Below are positions 45,516 through 57,687 of a stretch of 64,000 bases of DNA, one piece after another (position 1 is the stretch's first letter; the number at the start of each line of letters is the position of its first letter). Origin of the DNA: Asparagopsis taxiformis. Its lineage: Eukaryota; Rhodophyta; Florideophyceae; Bonnemaisoniales; Bonnemaisoniaceae. The stretch spans positions 1 through 64,000 of the forward strand of contig JALQPE010002558.1 in the NCBI GenBank assembly GCA_030407315.1, read 5' to 3'. The notes under the pieces were generated by a model. The model worked only from the letters and a program-made list of their open reading frames with translations. It was not told the DNA's origin and made no database searches. A program made the position numbers and the translations under genes.

Positions 45516-46699
45516 TCACCAAGTTGCAACCGTTCGCTGCCCCTGCCAGTTTCGACATGCCCTAAACATCATGTCCGAGTTCAAGTCCATGACAACCTCT
45601 CCACCACTGGTCACTCCAACAAATCCGCCCGTCTCAGCGGCAAAGCGCTGATGCACCACCGCGTGCATTGCATCCTTCAAAGACATACCGCCGAGCTCCA
45701 TGCCCAGACAAACGCGACTCGCGGCGCTGAGTCGCAGAAACTCCTCCCCGACGCCGGTTCCGCTCACCGCACAACTCGTATCCGACGCGTACGATCCAGC
45801 GCCAATGACCGGTGTGTCGCCGATGCGTCCGTCGCATTTATTGGTCACTCCTCCCGTAGACGTCACACACGCCACATGGCCGCTTCCGTCGCACACAGTC
45901 GCACCCACAGTCTCGCCGCATTTGTCTCCCGCCTCGGCGCGCTCCCGCGCGTCGTTGTCCATCTCTTCCGCGCGGTGCTTCCGCGTCTGCGCTCCGCCCT
46001 GCGCCTTGGCAAGGATTCGCGCACGCCGCTCCGTGATGAACCAGTCGTTTGGTTGTCGCTCGATCAGTGCTGGAAATCGATCTGCGAATCGTTCCGCGGC
46101 GCTAAATCCGAGAAACTGGTATTTCGACACGGTCTGTACAACCGCTGCTAGGCGTGCTGGATGTACTACGGTTGATACTATGTGGCGGGGAGACAAATTA
46201 TAGTGTTAGATGTTCACATAGGGAAAGATCATGGCATACTATGTGGCAAGTGTAGATGGGTACGCGCTAGCAAGCTCACTTACGTCCGCAAACTGCGCCT
46301 GTCCTCATGGTGGTCCCGTCCATGACTGCAGCTTCGTTTTCCACAATGGCATGCTCGTTGAGAACGGCTCCCCTACCTATCGTGCAATGAACAACTAATC
46401 TAGTCAGCACATTGTGATGTGCCGAACGTGTGTCATAGCACATCAACGTTACCTGCATTGAATAGCGTATTGGCCTCCATGACTTCCACAGCCTGTAGAG
46501 CTGCGAGTAACGCTGTTGATGGAGTTGGCACGCCGTCTTGCGCCCACATTGCGCATTGGTTGTAACCATCGTCGAGGATTCTGTACGCTGCATCAACGGC
46601 CTTTTCGAGCGCCTCATGGTACGGCGTGGTGTCTATTTGATGGTTGAGCGCACCGGCACCACCATGGATCGCAATTGCCCACTTGCCGGAGGGCGCCAT
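45516..46699 (-). CDS. isoaspartyl peptidase/L-asparaginase, Ntn hydrolase (333 aa)
   Basis: Plant-type asparaginase that cleaves itself and uses the freed N-terminal Thr to hydrolyse isoaspartyl dipeptides and asparagine. Exons on the minus strand are 46699-46453, 46376-46284 and 46177-45516, with GT-AG introns of 76 and 106 bp. Exon 1 has WAIAIHGGAGAL and TLFNAG. Exon 2 completes NAGRGAVLN and VMDGTTMRTGAV. Exon 3 has the autocleavage site GETVGATV (Thr nucleophile), then TSTGGVTNKCDGRIGDTPVIGAGSYA, the substrate-binding loop. GGFVGV near the end also matches. Start at Met 46699 (MAPSGKWAI) is preferred; 46783 would add 28 residues. The exon joins preserve frame throughout. Head to head with SF3A3 over 298 bp. 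Confidence 0.88.
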
Positions 46700-46997
46700 T
46701 GTCGGCAGATCCGATCTTGACGGTGATGGAGACGGTTGTCGAACGACTGCGTTCAACGAACAAGTCGGATTGCACGTGCCCAAATTTTATTTTCAATCTA
46801 CGCAACAACCCTCAGTCTGAGCGTTGTCATTGGAGCCTGTTTTCATATTTTCGAAACGGTTGATCGTCTAAGACTAACGCCGCCCAAGTGCGACCCCACA
46901 CGACACTTTGCTAACAGGCAGCCCGACCTTCCGCTGCACGCTATTCATGTTCATTGCGAGCGTCACATGACCTGTCGACGGCACACTTGCCATCGTT

Positions 46998-48479
46998 ATG
47001 TCTTCTGCACTAGAAATAATTCGCCAGCTGCACGAAGACATTGAGCGAGCCAAGAATCTCGCATCATGTGCTCTTCAATCGCGTCCGTCGCCAACCGAAC
47101 CACACGAGCGAATTGCGGAAACCGGCGCCAAACTCACATCTACGCGAGCTGCAGAGCAGCTTGCGCGTGATCTTGTTTCCGCCGCCAGACAAAAATCAAC
47201 TCTATTGCAAGCTTGTTATGAGGATGCTGATGCTTCGCTTCAACGCGACAAGGAGGCCATTTCTGCACCCGATCCACTGTCTGCCTTCTATGCGCGCCTG
47301 CGCGAGCTTCGCGACGTCCATCGCTCCGTCGACGCACTCGCCGCCCGATCTGTCCCTACAGAAAAGGAGAAGGACAGCGCCTTGATTACTCAGTGCAGTA
47401 AACCGCCGCCGTTTTCTGGCGAGGAGGGCAGTGGTAGATATATGGATCTATTGTCCCACTATACGATGTTTCTCAATCTGGTAAAGCCAAAGTCATCCGC
47501 AGCACACACGGAAAGTAGACGCATTGAATATTACGAGTATGTGCAACGTGCTATAACTGACTTTGATTCTGTACCTGCAGCTATTCGAAATGGGGGTGCC
47601 TACTCGCGCTACTTGTCTGCGTTGCTGGAGTACATCGTTGCGTTTGCGGATAAAGCGTACCCGCTTGACAGGGTGCAGAATCATATTCTGGAGGCGCGGA
47701 GGAAGATTGAAGCTGAGGTGACGGAGCATACTACGGAAATTGCAGACAGGTTTCCGAGCACTGAGGCTTTGATCGAAGGGATGGAGGCCGACCAGATGAA
47801 ATCTGAATTGTTGTCACTGGGGTTGAAATGCGGAGGGAGGCCCGAAGATAGGGCTAAGAGACTGTTGGTCGCTGCGCGGGCTGGCCAATTCGGAGATAGG
47901 GTGGTGCTGGAGCGGCTGGTGAATTTTGCTCTGACGGACATGTTGGCAGACGAGCGCGCGGCAACCGTTGGTAACATTCAGAAGAAACTGAGTCTAAGCT
48001 ATGCTGAAATTGAAGCGGAACGAATAGCGGATGAAGCAATGGAGCAAGGTGCTCTGGATGCGGCGGCGAAGGCTGGAAGAACGGAGGAGAAGGAAAGCAC
48101 GCTGTACAATCCGAAGGACGTGCCCCTCGGGTGGGACGGCAAACCGATTCCTTACTGGATGTACAAGCTGCACGGGTTGAACCACGAGTTCAAATGTGAG
48201 ATATGCGGCAATGCTGTGTACAAGGGGCCGCGAGCTTTCGAGAGACATTTCACGGATACGCAGCATGTTCAAGGTTTGCGCTGTTTGGGCATTGGATATT
48301 CGAAGGAGTATATGATGATAACGAAGATTAAGGACGTGAATGCTTTGCACGAAAAGCTGAAAAAGGCGAGTCGGAAAGCGATGTTTGACGAGGATATTGA
48401 AATGGAATTTGAAGACAGGGATGGAAATGTGCTGAACAAGAAGACGTACAATGACCTGGCGCGACAGGGATTGTTGTGA
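46998..48479 (+). CDS. SF3A3: splicing factor 3A subunit 3 (SF3a60), 493 aa
   Basis: U2 snRNP protein of the SF3a complex (yeast Prp9), needed for branch-site recognition and pre-spliceosome assembly. The N-terminus (LEIIRQLHEDIERAKNLA ... HERI) matches the SF3a60 helical region. PPPFSGEEGSGRYMDLLSHYTMFLNL is a strong family block at about 138-162. A SAP-like helix pair (MKSELLSLGLKCGGRPEDRAKRLL) follows, and a C-terminal U1-type C2H2 finger is formed by Cys400, Cys403, His417 and His423. LYNPKDVPLGWDGKPIPYWMYKLHGL precedes the finger, as in other SF3A3 proteins. Length agrees with the family (about 500 aa). Single exon. Confidence 0.95.
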   Translation: MSSALEIIRQLHEDIERAKNLASCALQSRPSPTEPHERIAETGAKLTSTRAAEQLARDLVSAARQKSTLLQACYEDADASLQRDKEAISAPDPLSAFYARLRELRDVHRSVDALAARSVPTEKEKDSALITQCSKPPPFSGEEGSGRYMDLLSHYTMFLNLVKPKSSAAHTESRRIEYYEYVQRAITDFDSVPAAIRNGGAYSRYLSALLEYIVAFADKAYPLDRVQNHILEARRKIEAEVTEHTTEIADRFPSTEALIEGMEADQMKSELLSLGLKCGGRPEDRAKRLLVAARAGQFGDRVVLERLVNFALTDMLADERAATVGNIQKKLSLSYAEIEAERIADEAMEQGALDAAAKAGRTEEKESTLYNPKDVPLGWDGKPIPYWMYKLHGLNHEFKCEICGNAVYKGPRAFERHFTDTQHVQGLRCLGIGYSKEYMMITKIKDVNALHEKLKKASRKAMFDEDIEMEFEDRDGNVLNKKTYNDLARQGLL

Positions 48480-48830
48480 GTGAGAAAGGGAGTGGCTGCA
48501 GTTTGGACGGCGCGAGCGTAGAGAGGGAAGCGTCTATAGGCCATAGACATATGGAAGATCAAGTTTTTCCAGCCAACGGACTCATGATCATCGATTTCGA
48601 AGATGTAAAATTTGTGACATTTTGGTACGCGACGATACTGGAGGAGCGCGACCATCGCAACATGTGCGTCAGTTTTCCTCGATACTAGCTAGCTTAATCT
48701 TCTGCAGATCGACTCCACTTTGTTCTCTTGTGTTAATCTTCATTCGGCGCTTGTGCCCCAGCTCTGCAGTTGTGATTCGTACAAGTTTTTGGCACTTCCC
48801 CCCTTTTAAACAGTCTGGAGATCAAACGAT
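48480..48830. other. intergenic, SF3A3 to phosphatase
   Basis: 351 bp with no supported gene; a short C-rich/pyrimidine stretch (about 48798-48806) precedes the phosphatase start. Promoter by position only. Confidence 0.4.
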
Positions 48831-50354
48831 ATGGCTACGCGGTATCCAAATGTCATTGATGATGATGATGCAGGACCCGAAGGTGAGCATTTGGAAATGT
48901 GTAAGCCCATACTTTGGCCAGGTCGTGAACTTGTCGATGAGGCCTATGTGAAGGCACTCATGGCACGATTAGTTGCTGCGTCATATCGAGAACCAGAATT
49001 GCTCAACGTATTTGCTCTTCGTAAAGCATGTATAACACGAATCCTGGTGTTCGCGAGGCAATGCTTCGAAAAAGAACCAACTGTTGTCAATATCACTGTT
49101 CCACACAACGGTCAAGTACACGTGTTTGGCGACACTCATGGTGATGTTCATTCCCTCATGGAAGGTTTGACAAAGACTGGGCTGCCAAATGAAAATAACA
49201 TACTATGCTTCGCTGGGGATTGTGTTGATAGGGGAAGCTGGGGTGTTGAAGTTCTCGTTATTCTATACATTCTGAAGCTATGGAAACCAAATTGTGTCCA
49301 TCTTTTGAGGGGAAATCATGAAACAACAGGCTGTTCAACAAGGTACGCTTCATGCAATTATTTCCGACCATCCCCTTCCAAACTTTATTCGATCAGCTCC
49401 CGACTAAACGAGGTATGTTGATGGTATGCGCAACATCAGGTATGGATTTGTTGAAGAAGTACAACGCAAATACGATGGCAAGTTGTTCAACGTATTCTTG
49501 AAATCGTTTCGCGAACTCCCATGCGCAGCTGTGATCTGTACAGTTCCTTTCCCCTCGACTGAACCCAATGCAAATGATGTGGTTAAAAGAACAGGGAAGC
49601 GACCTAGGCGAAAAGGAAAAGTTTCCATGGGGTCCAATAGTACTGATACTGAAGGGGGATGGAAGGCACCTTTACTTCCTGGCGAGAGGCGCGTTTTGGT
49701 ACTCCATGGTGGTTTATTTCGGACCTGGAAGGATAAGCAGAAAAAGTCCATGGTACTTGGCGACCTGCATGATTTAGCCAACGCACGTCGTCAGTTAGAT
49801 GATCCCCAAGACTGTATCATCGAAGATGTCGTTTGGAGTGACCCCCAGGTTCTAAGTGGTGATGTATCAACCAACGTTCTGCGGGGTGCAGGAATCCTCT
49901 ACGGTCAAGGAGCGGTTCAGTCTTTCTTCAAGAAGAATAGTCTACATGGTATTCTGCGGGCCCATGAGGGGCCAGATATGCGTGAGAAGCGGCCAGAAAT
50001 GAATAACATGTTGGATGGTTACTCAATAGACATGGAATTAGTTGACGGCTATGTAGCAACGGTCTTTTCGACTGCAAACTATCGTACGTTGATCTTCACC
50101 TTGCGCCGCTCTGACGCCAACTCACAGTTTCTAACCCATTGCCTCTTCGAAATATTCCATGTTCTTTTAGCTCCGGACATGCCTAGGGGAATAATGGAGC
50201 GATCGCGACTCTGTTCGGAAAGGGCATCGAGCGCATGCAGCTGCTTCCAAAGTTCATTCAGTTCGAAAAGCGCTTCTTTCCGAAAGAATACACTTTGTAC
50301 TACATACCCGAGAATACGGATAATTCAGCGACTCCTAGAAGTAGCTTCTCGTAG
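48831..50354 (+). CDS. PPP-family Ser/Thr phosphatase, PP5/PP7-like (about 440 aa)
   Basis: Metal-dependent protein Ser/Thr phosphatase. Exon 1 is 48831-49342, exon 2 49440-50083, and exon 3 about 50187-50354, with a clean 97-bp first intron (AG-GTACGC ... CATCAG-GTATGG). Motifs: VFGDTHGD (GDxHG), FAGDCVDRGSWGVE (GDxVDRG), LLRGNHE (GNHE), LHGGLF, VVWSDP, RAHEGPD and VFSTANY. The RAHEGPD form and the basic insert before LHGGLF (PRRKGKVS) point to PP7-like enzymes; there is no TPR domain. The C-terminal frame (NNGAIATLFG ... IPENTD) follows TANY well, but the second splice join is one base out of frame at a GGGG run. No ATG upstream of 48831 fits better. Confidence 0.8.
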
Positions 50355-50520
50355 CTACATTCACTTGTACAGATGTTGACAACGAGAATTGATAAAATCA
50401 TCATGCCTCCTAGCGCTCCTACGTACAGCGTACAATTATGCGTTATCAGTGAATGTTTTTACATAAAGAGCATGTTCTCATCATAGTTATCCGCTATCTT
50501 TGTATGCATGTCTTACAGCT

Positions 50521-53500
50521 TTATTCGTTGGGCACGATTTCCATGGTTTCAGGTCCATCAACATCGGGTTCAATTTCTGCTTGGGGAGTGCTCACGATAA
50601 GCTCAAAGTTTTCTTCCTGGTCGCAGTCGATATAAGAGTCTGAAAGCAGCGAAAGCTTCAACGCGTGCTTACCCTCCCCTCGAGGAGACTCAAAGTCTAA
50701 CTTCACCTTTGCTTTCTGTTTCAAGGCAACATATTTCACAGTGAGTAGAGTGTTTGTTGTCGGCTCACCAACTATTACCCACCAGCCTTCTTCTCTCGAA
50801 TTTGGGAATCTTGGAGCCGTAACAAGCGGGACTTTGTTTGAAGCATTTTCACTTTGCCCTTGTCCATCTGCAAGTTCTTCATCTTCCTCTTCGATATTCC
50901 GTGAAATGGAAACAATTACCCTTGTCATGGAGACACCATCAGGACCGGAAGATTGTTCGACTGATTCAATTTCCAAATCATCAAGGTTTGGAAACTGCTG
51001 ACATGCAGCGGCAATATCCATAACCTGAGCATTGGATAGACTGCTTAAAGCATTCGATCTATCCTCGGGTTCCATGTTGAGGAAATCGAAGATATCCGAA
51101 ACTTCATAATTCGATTCCAGGGATGTAGCAATTTTCTGATCGACATGTGGAAGCTGCATCAGAGGTGAATCAGAATCCCATAAACCTTGAACCAGCATCT
51201 GACTCAGCTCCACTGCTGCGAGAGCTGGTTTCAACCATCCAGCAGATGAAATGACATCAACCATGGCCCTCAATAAACGAGTCGCGATCGGCAATATTTG
51301 ATATTGTGTTTCCATAAGATCTACAGAGAGTTTCTTGCGGCTGAGTTGCGCTTGGAGCAGAAGATGTGTTTTCACGTGGGGACTAGAGAACAGTGGCTCC
51401 CCTCCATCTTCCTGAAGCGATATTGGTAACTGAGTGGCAAGTCTCCCCAATAGTTCTTCATCCCCGATACGAACAGGCACTTTGGAAAATTCGGACGCTA
51501 GAGAAAGTATATCAAGGAGCCCTTTCAGTCTAGTTCCGGGTGTCATCGAGGATGCAAACAACTCAACAGTGGCATGTCTCATGTAGTAGTGGGAAGCAAT
51601 AATCCCGAGATTCAAAGTACCAAGAGCAACATCTTCATCTCCTTCTGCAGCGACACATTTCGAAGCCTCAAGATCGGATAGAGCTGTTTCGACCAATTCT
51701 GAGAGATGCTTCGATATTTGAAGATGCGAAAGATCTCTCATACCGTAATAATTTGGGTTCTTTGGAAGCCGTCGGTAGAAAAATGTCCAGGTAAGGTAAT
51801 CAACGGCATCCTGCTTCGTTTCAACCACACCAGAGACAACCTCTGCATTCAAATGATCAGCTAGAAAGTGACTCAGCTGTGATTCTACAGCAAGTGGTTC
51901 AAAGCAGAATCGCTTGTAATGTTCATGAAGCGCTTTCTCTGTGATAACAACAGCAGCATTCTCCTGTTCAGATGCAAGGGAGTTTCCACAACATATCATT
52001 CTCAAAAGATCTGTATGGCTGTATTCAGCTCTACATACAGCATAACCACCTGCATCTTCCTTTGAAGTTCCAGCTACCACAATGAGGCGGGCATTCAAAT
52101 TATGAGGGCGCCATGCCTCGGCAGCCGTAGTGACCAGAATTTGTGCTGTGCCAGAATGAAACAATTGTTCGGCAACTTCTCTGTCCACCGATGGAAGCCC
52201 ATCATGTATATATGCTACACCAAGCGCCAGGCACTCTCTTAGAGTGTTTGTCTTAAGCTTTTCCAGGAGGGGTTGCAGTTCATGACTCGATTTATGAAGG
52301 AATCGATCTGCAGAGCCCCCCCTATTCGTCATACCAATGATTTCAAGTGAAAGAGCACGAGTGATCTTTCGAGATGGTACAAATACAACAACAGGGGCAG
52401 AAGAAGCTCCAATATACTTCCGAATTGCTCTATAAACAGGATGAATCATGGTTGCAGCTGGTGAACCCAGCACTCCCCCACTTCGCTGAACAGCTGGAAC
52501 AACATCGAGGGTAATATTGTTGGCGACAACTCTAGGGTCAAAAGAAAACACTGCTGCTGGAGGGCAGCCCAACCAATGACCTATTTCTTTGGCATTCGCG
52601 ACAGGATCAGTGATTGCAACAATTCGACAAGACGGTTCGCCATCTTCAGCAGCGTCCGCTGCAATATATCTCATCCGGGAACCAACAACTTCCAATGCAG
52701 CGCCATCTTCTGTATCTTCTGAAAGCAAATGTGCGTCTTCTAGAATAACAGAGCTAATTTTCTTCAACATTCGACCTTCTTTCTTCAGCTTCCACTTTCG
52801 CGAGAACATATCCCATCTGCGAGCTGTAGTAACTACAATGGTGCCGGGAGTACGTAAGAGATTGAGTTCTGCGCTCCCATCACTGATAAGCTTGCCAACA
52901 TTCAACCCAAGAAACTTGCCGATACCCTCTGATAACAGCTTTTGAGCACGGTGGACCCCAATTTCTCCTCTACCAGCAATCCACACAGCAACTGCAGTTG
53001 GCTTTCTACTGAAAGTTCGAGCAATACAAAGTTCTGCACAAATGTCTCTTTCATTTCCCGGTAATGTGGCGAGGACCACATTCTCGTCAGTTTGAAACAA
53101 CGACTGAAAAAGTTGTGTCTGCATGGTAGTAAAGGTGCGAGATCGACTCCGGAAGTACGTTCGAAGTTCTTGTAGGGCTTCTTGGTAAGCAGGGATATCG
53201 TCGATCCTATCATGGTTTCCTGCTTCTTGATCAAACTGGAAAGCATCATGAACTGACAACGGACGCATACCCAGGAGTTTTGTGTGAGATGAGAACTTAT
53301 CAGGAAGTAGAAGATGTTGAAATGAGATTGGGAGTATGGTTTCCGGAACAATCCACCGGTCACTGGTACATCGAATGAAGTAATGCGGTGGCTGGGGTGT
53401 TGTTAATGGTACAGTGAAATTAAGTTTGTGCTCTTCTGTTGCCAGAGAACCGCGAAGGAAGAATAGTTCAGAGTACAACAAAATTTCTGAGTCACAGTCC

Positions 53501-56500
53501 TCCACAGATATCCAAAAAGCCTCTCCAGAGCGATGCACCTTCCCATCAAATCGGAAGTCTGGAGACAAGGTTAAATCAATCTCAAATGTTGATCTTGATA
53601 AGGGACGTACTTGAGCACTAAGCTCAAGACGAGGTAACGAATGAACGAGACGATGAACCTTCTTTCCCAGCCTTGGATCACGCAGAAGTTCTGCAAGTTC
53701 AGAGACGGAGAGATCGTAATACCTTTCAAAGTCGAGCTCTTTTCTTTCTATCTTGTGTAATACATCTGCTGCCAGAATGTCACCGAACTGACGTAGTGGC
53801 GTTTGAGAACTCCATTGTTGTTGAGCCACGACCTTGCAGAGCCGCAAGCACTTCTCCATGACTGCTGCCCATTTCATTTGAATGGATACCTGAAGAAGTG
53901 CCCGAGCCAATCTTGCTGCACTTTGAGTAACAAATAGCATATCTGCTTTGAGAGCAAGGCCATCGAGAGCCATATTGGAAATGTACGATTGAAGCAAAAC
54001 GTTGACCTTTGCAGTTGGTTCATCCAGTGATTCTTTGATTGGAATCGGGACTCTTTCTGCCAAACGAGATAACTCTAGTTTCTCCTCCTCGCGTACTCGC
54101 ATATGTCGAAATTCTCCAGAGAGAGAAAACAAATGTAGAAGGTCTATATCTGTAGTTGTTGGCTTCATGTTCTCCAGATAAGTTGAAATTGTCTTGTGGC
54201 TTACGTAGAAATCAGAAGCTACACGACCTAGGTCTGTGCCTTCAATGCTCCCTGTCTTCTTATTATACTTGACCAGTCCCGACCGATGCAATTGAGAAAC
54301 CGCAGCATGGATGAGCTCTTGTCGACGACGTTCCAAATGTTTATCGCGTTGATGTTCGTCAGCTGGAATACTGTAGAGCGCAGGGTTCTTCAACATTCTT
54401 ACGTAAAAGTATGTGTAACATAGCCAACTAGCCCCTTCCTCAACAGAAGAAATTGACCCCAGAGCAACTTCTGCATTGACCATATCTACCAATCGAGTCA
54501 CAACTTGAGACTCAATAGGCAGTTGATGATTGAGAAGCGAGAGGTAATACAGCACATCGGCTTTTGTAGTAATGATAATACCTTCTCCACGAGTATCAAA
54601 CTGAGGGCGCCCAGCTCTTCCCATCATTTGCATCACATCCATGGAGGAAAGTTCAATCCATCGTCCATGTTCTGGGGAATATACCTGAGTTCCCTTTATG
54701 ACTACTGCATGGGCTGGAAGATTCACTCCCCATGCCAAAGTAGCTGTAGATACTAGAACCTTAATGTGACCTGCTTCAAACAAGGCTTCGACAAGCTGAC
54801 GATCATTTCGAGTCATTCCAGCATGATGGATACCTAATCCATGTTCCAAAAGATTGGCAAGATCTTTCCCGTCAACTTCGGGAAGTTCAGCTTGAACAAT
54901 TTCATGGGATGCAGTTCCAGGCTTGAGGAAGAGATCGGTTATCTCTTCATCGATAGCTTTATCAATGAACACCCGGCAAGTTGCTGCGGTTTCTTTCCGG
55001 CTGTGTACGAAAACAATAATTTGATTAGATGACTGCACTTGTTGTTTCACTTTCTCATATGTGAGATCATTCATCAACTGGAATCGTTTCAATGCCTTCT
55101 TTGCTGTTATTCCAACGAAATTTTGCTGCAAGGGACATGGGCGATGTGAAGGTCCAAAATAGAACAAGCCAGTTTTAGGATGAACACGAAGAAAGTCTGC
55201 GACATCTTTGTAGTTTGGCAATGTCGCACTTAAACCCACAATACGTGTGAATGCGGTGAAAGATTCTACGCTGCGGATAGTCCTCGCAATGATAGCCTCC
55301 AGAACCGGACCTCTTTCATCATGCAATAAATGAATTTCATCGACGATCAACAAACGAACAAGTTGTGTGTACGCCCGTTCTCCACTCTTCCGTGTTATAA
55401 TATCCCATTTTTCAGGAGTGGTTACATTACTTGAGTGTCATTGACTTGTTCACCAGAGAGATTGATGTCACCAGTAAGCTCACGAACGGATAAGCCTAGG
55501 TTGCCGAGTCTTCGACCCAAGTTTTCGACCACTTCAGCCACCAAAGCTTTCATGGGTGCAACGTACACCACTTTGAACGAATTCAAATCAGCCGCTTCCA
55601 TGCTGTTCGTATGCTGAGCGTCTTTCATTGAATTTTGAATAGCTCTTAATACGGATAAAACAGCGACATTAGTCTTACCTGCTCCAGTAGGAGCACAAAC
55701 TAACATGTTTTCGTCGGACTGGAAAGCACATGGAAACACGGAGGACTGCATCCGATTCAACTGTCGCGTATTTTGAAATGCAGGCCGAGACCACTCCGGA
55801 AGACTGCTAATTGATACTAGGGGGGTATCAGAAGTTGAAGACTTGGCCCGGGTTGCTGGAATGAACCACTCTTCATAATCCTTGTTTTGAAAGTGCTCGG
55901 AGCCGGTTGGGAGACTGCAGTCTTTGACAGACATTAAACGACCACCTTTTGCGAAAGATAGACTTTCCAAGTCTACTCTTCGCAGAGAGAATTTGTGCTT
56001 TGTCTGTTGCTCCGAATTTTCCTCGATGTCCATCTTGGTGCCATCGTCTACACGCTCTTTCTTAGAGCGCTCCCGCTTTTTGGTTTCTTTTCTTGTACAG
56101 GCTCTATGTTTACACCCTGGTCTTGCTTCTTGTTATCTTCATTCTCGAGTCGCAGGATTTGAAGAAGTTTTGTTCCACTTGGAGTGTTCAACATTTCCTC
56201 TTCGATTTTCAGTCGTTCATTCTGATCCTTCGCCCGAGCTAGCCTTGTACAAAACACAACTGTTGCTCTGTTTTCAAGAACTAGCTTTATGAAATCGAAT
56301 TTGTCAAACTCAAGAAGAATGACGAGTCGGTTTTCACAGGAGCGATCATCATCTGGGCTTGAAATAATTCTAAGACTTGTTCAGCTACTTTCTGACATTG
56401 TGGAGCGTCGGTGTAGAAAGCGCTTAGTGTTCGCTGTAACCAATAGCCATCTACTTCATGCGGGTCTAGGCTTCCTTCAGGTTTCTGTTTCTTACCATCC

Positions 56501-57416
56501 ATGTTGGACAAGGCACCTTTTGATGAGAGGTGTTGCGAAAGCTGAAGAATCTCATCCTTCTGGCTACGATCAATTGCTTCACCGTCTGCATCAGTCGCTG
56601 GTGTAATGCCTTGCATTTCCTCATCGCTTGGTATAGAATGATCATCAATTTCCACAACTTCATCGAGGTCTTCATTTGAAGCAGCATCTCGTCATCATCG
56701 AATACAACAGCGACGCCTTGTTCTTCGTCCATCTGTTCCTTCTCAATGAGCTCAGCGTCCATTTCAGGAGGTGGCGCAGCGGCTTTGTCACCGAAATCCT
56801 TAATTTTCCGCCCGAGCATTGAAAGACGATCAAATTCGCTGTTCTCCAGCTTGGCAGCAAGCATTCGTTCGATATTCTTTTTTCGCTCTAGTTCTTGCAA
56901 TTGTTGGTTTTTCAGAATAGAGAGAGCCTCTTCAGCAGCACTTCGCAGTAATTCGCGTGGCTGATCGCCGAGCTTCGACATGACGAAAGCTAATATGGCT
57001 TCAAATGCTCTTTGGGACACAAGAGTTGTTGGGACATACGCTGCACCGTCAGTATCAAGTTCGAGTTCATTGGCAACATCAACGACATTGGCATTTGGAT
57101 TTACAGTTCCGAAACCAGGAATTGAGCTTTTTCGGACTGAGGGCGTTATCTGATCTTCACCCAATGCATCGTCGTGTGGTTTAGCGATCTTAGCAGTGCG
57201 CTCTCGACGCCTGTCCAGACGCTCTTTCAACTCTGTTGACTTTTCGCCGGGGCGCATTGCTTTGTCCCCCATACGCCCGGGTAAGGCACCAATTTTAAGC
57301 GGAACAACCTCATCTGTTTCGCCATCACGACCACTTCTGCGATTTTCCTGTTCGAGAACCAGATTTGAAGTAGCTTTGTAGCTGTACTGCTTGAGGATTT
57401 CCCGTTCGTCGACCAT
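50521..57416 (-). CDS. BRR2: BRR2/SNRNP200 spliceosomal RNA helicase (about 2,299 aa, four frameshifts)
   Basis: U5 snRNP Ski2-like helicase that unwinds U4/U6 to activate the spliceosome. The N-terminus (YSYKATSNLVLEQ) and the block PHEVDGYWLQRTLSAFY match Brr2. Cassette 1 is complete: APTGAGKT (about 55694), VDEIHLLHDERGP, GLSATLPNY, VHSRKET, AWGVNLPAHAVVIKGTQVY and MMGRAGRPQFD, followed by winged-helix and Sec63 regions. Cassette 2 keeps the fold but has lost the helicase motifs: LPGNERD for Walker A and LEDAH for DExH. A second Sec63 unit ends with FELIVS. Four single-base deletions break the frame at about 56688, 56356, 56079 and 55426; the translation otherwise stays conserved on both sides of each. 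No intron is seen. Confidence 0.93.
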
Positions 57417-57687
57417 CCTGGACTAGGGTGGTCAAGATTGTCGAGTATGGGCAGTCGGATGACGGAGGTTTTAACACAACTTGGAGGGTAGGAACGTTGA
57501 GAAGTTTGAATACATAAAATGATCCGATGAACAATACGAGTCGGTATTTTTTGTGGTTTTTTATGCACAAAAGAATGGCCTCATGAATCATTATTTCGTT
57601 CGGTGAATGCTCCATCTTGAGTGGGTCCCTGACGCATACACGAATGCGACCGATTACCGTCGGTAGCAGCGACAGACAAGTACAATA
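57417..57687. promoter_or_regulatory. divergent promoter, BRR2 / WBP4-like
   Basis: 271 bp separate the start codons of two spliceosome genes pointing apart. Co-expression is plausible; no clear TATA element is recognised. Confidence 0.4.

Noticed and set aside
55420..56695. Short introns to explain the BRR2 frame changes
   Set aside because: Conserved residues continue on both sides with no extra sequence, and there is no GT-AG pair with room for an intron.
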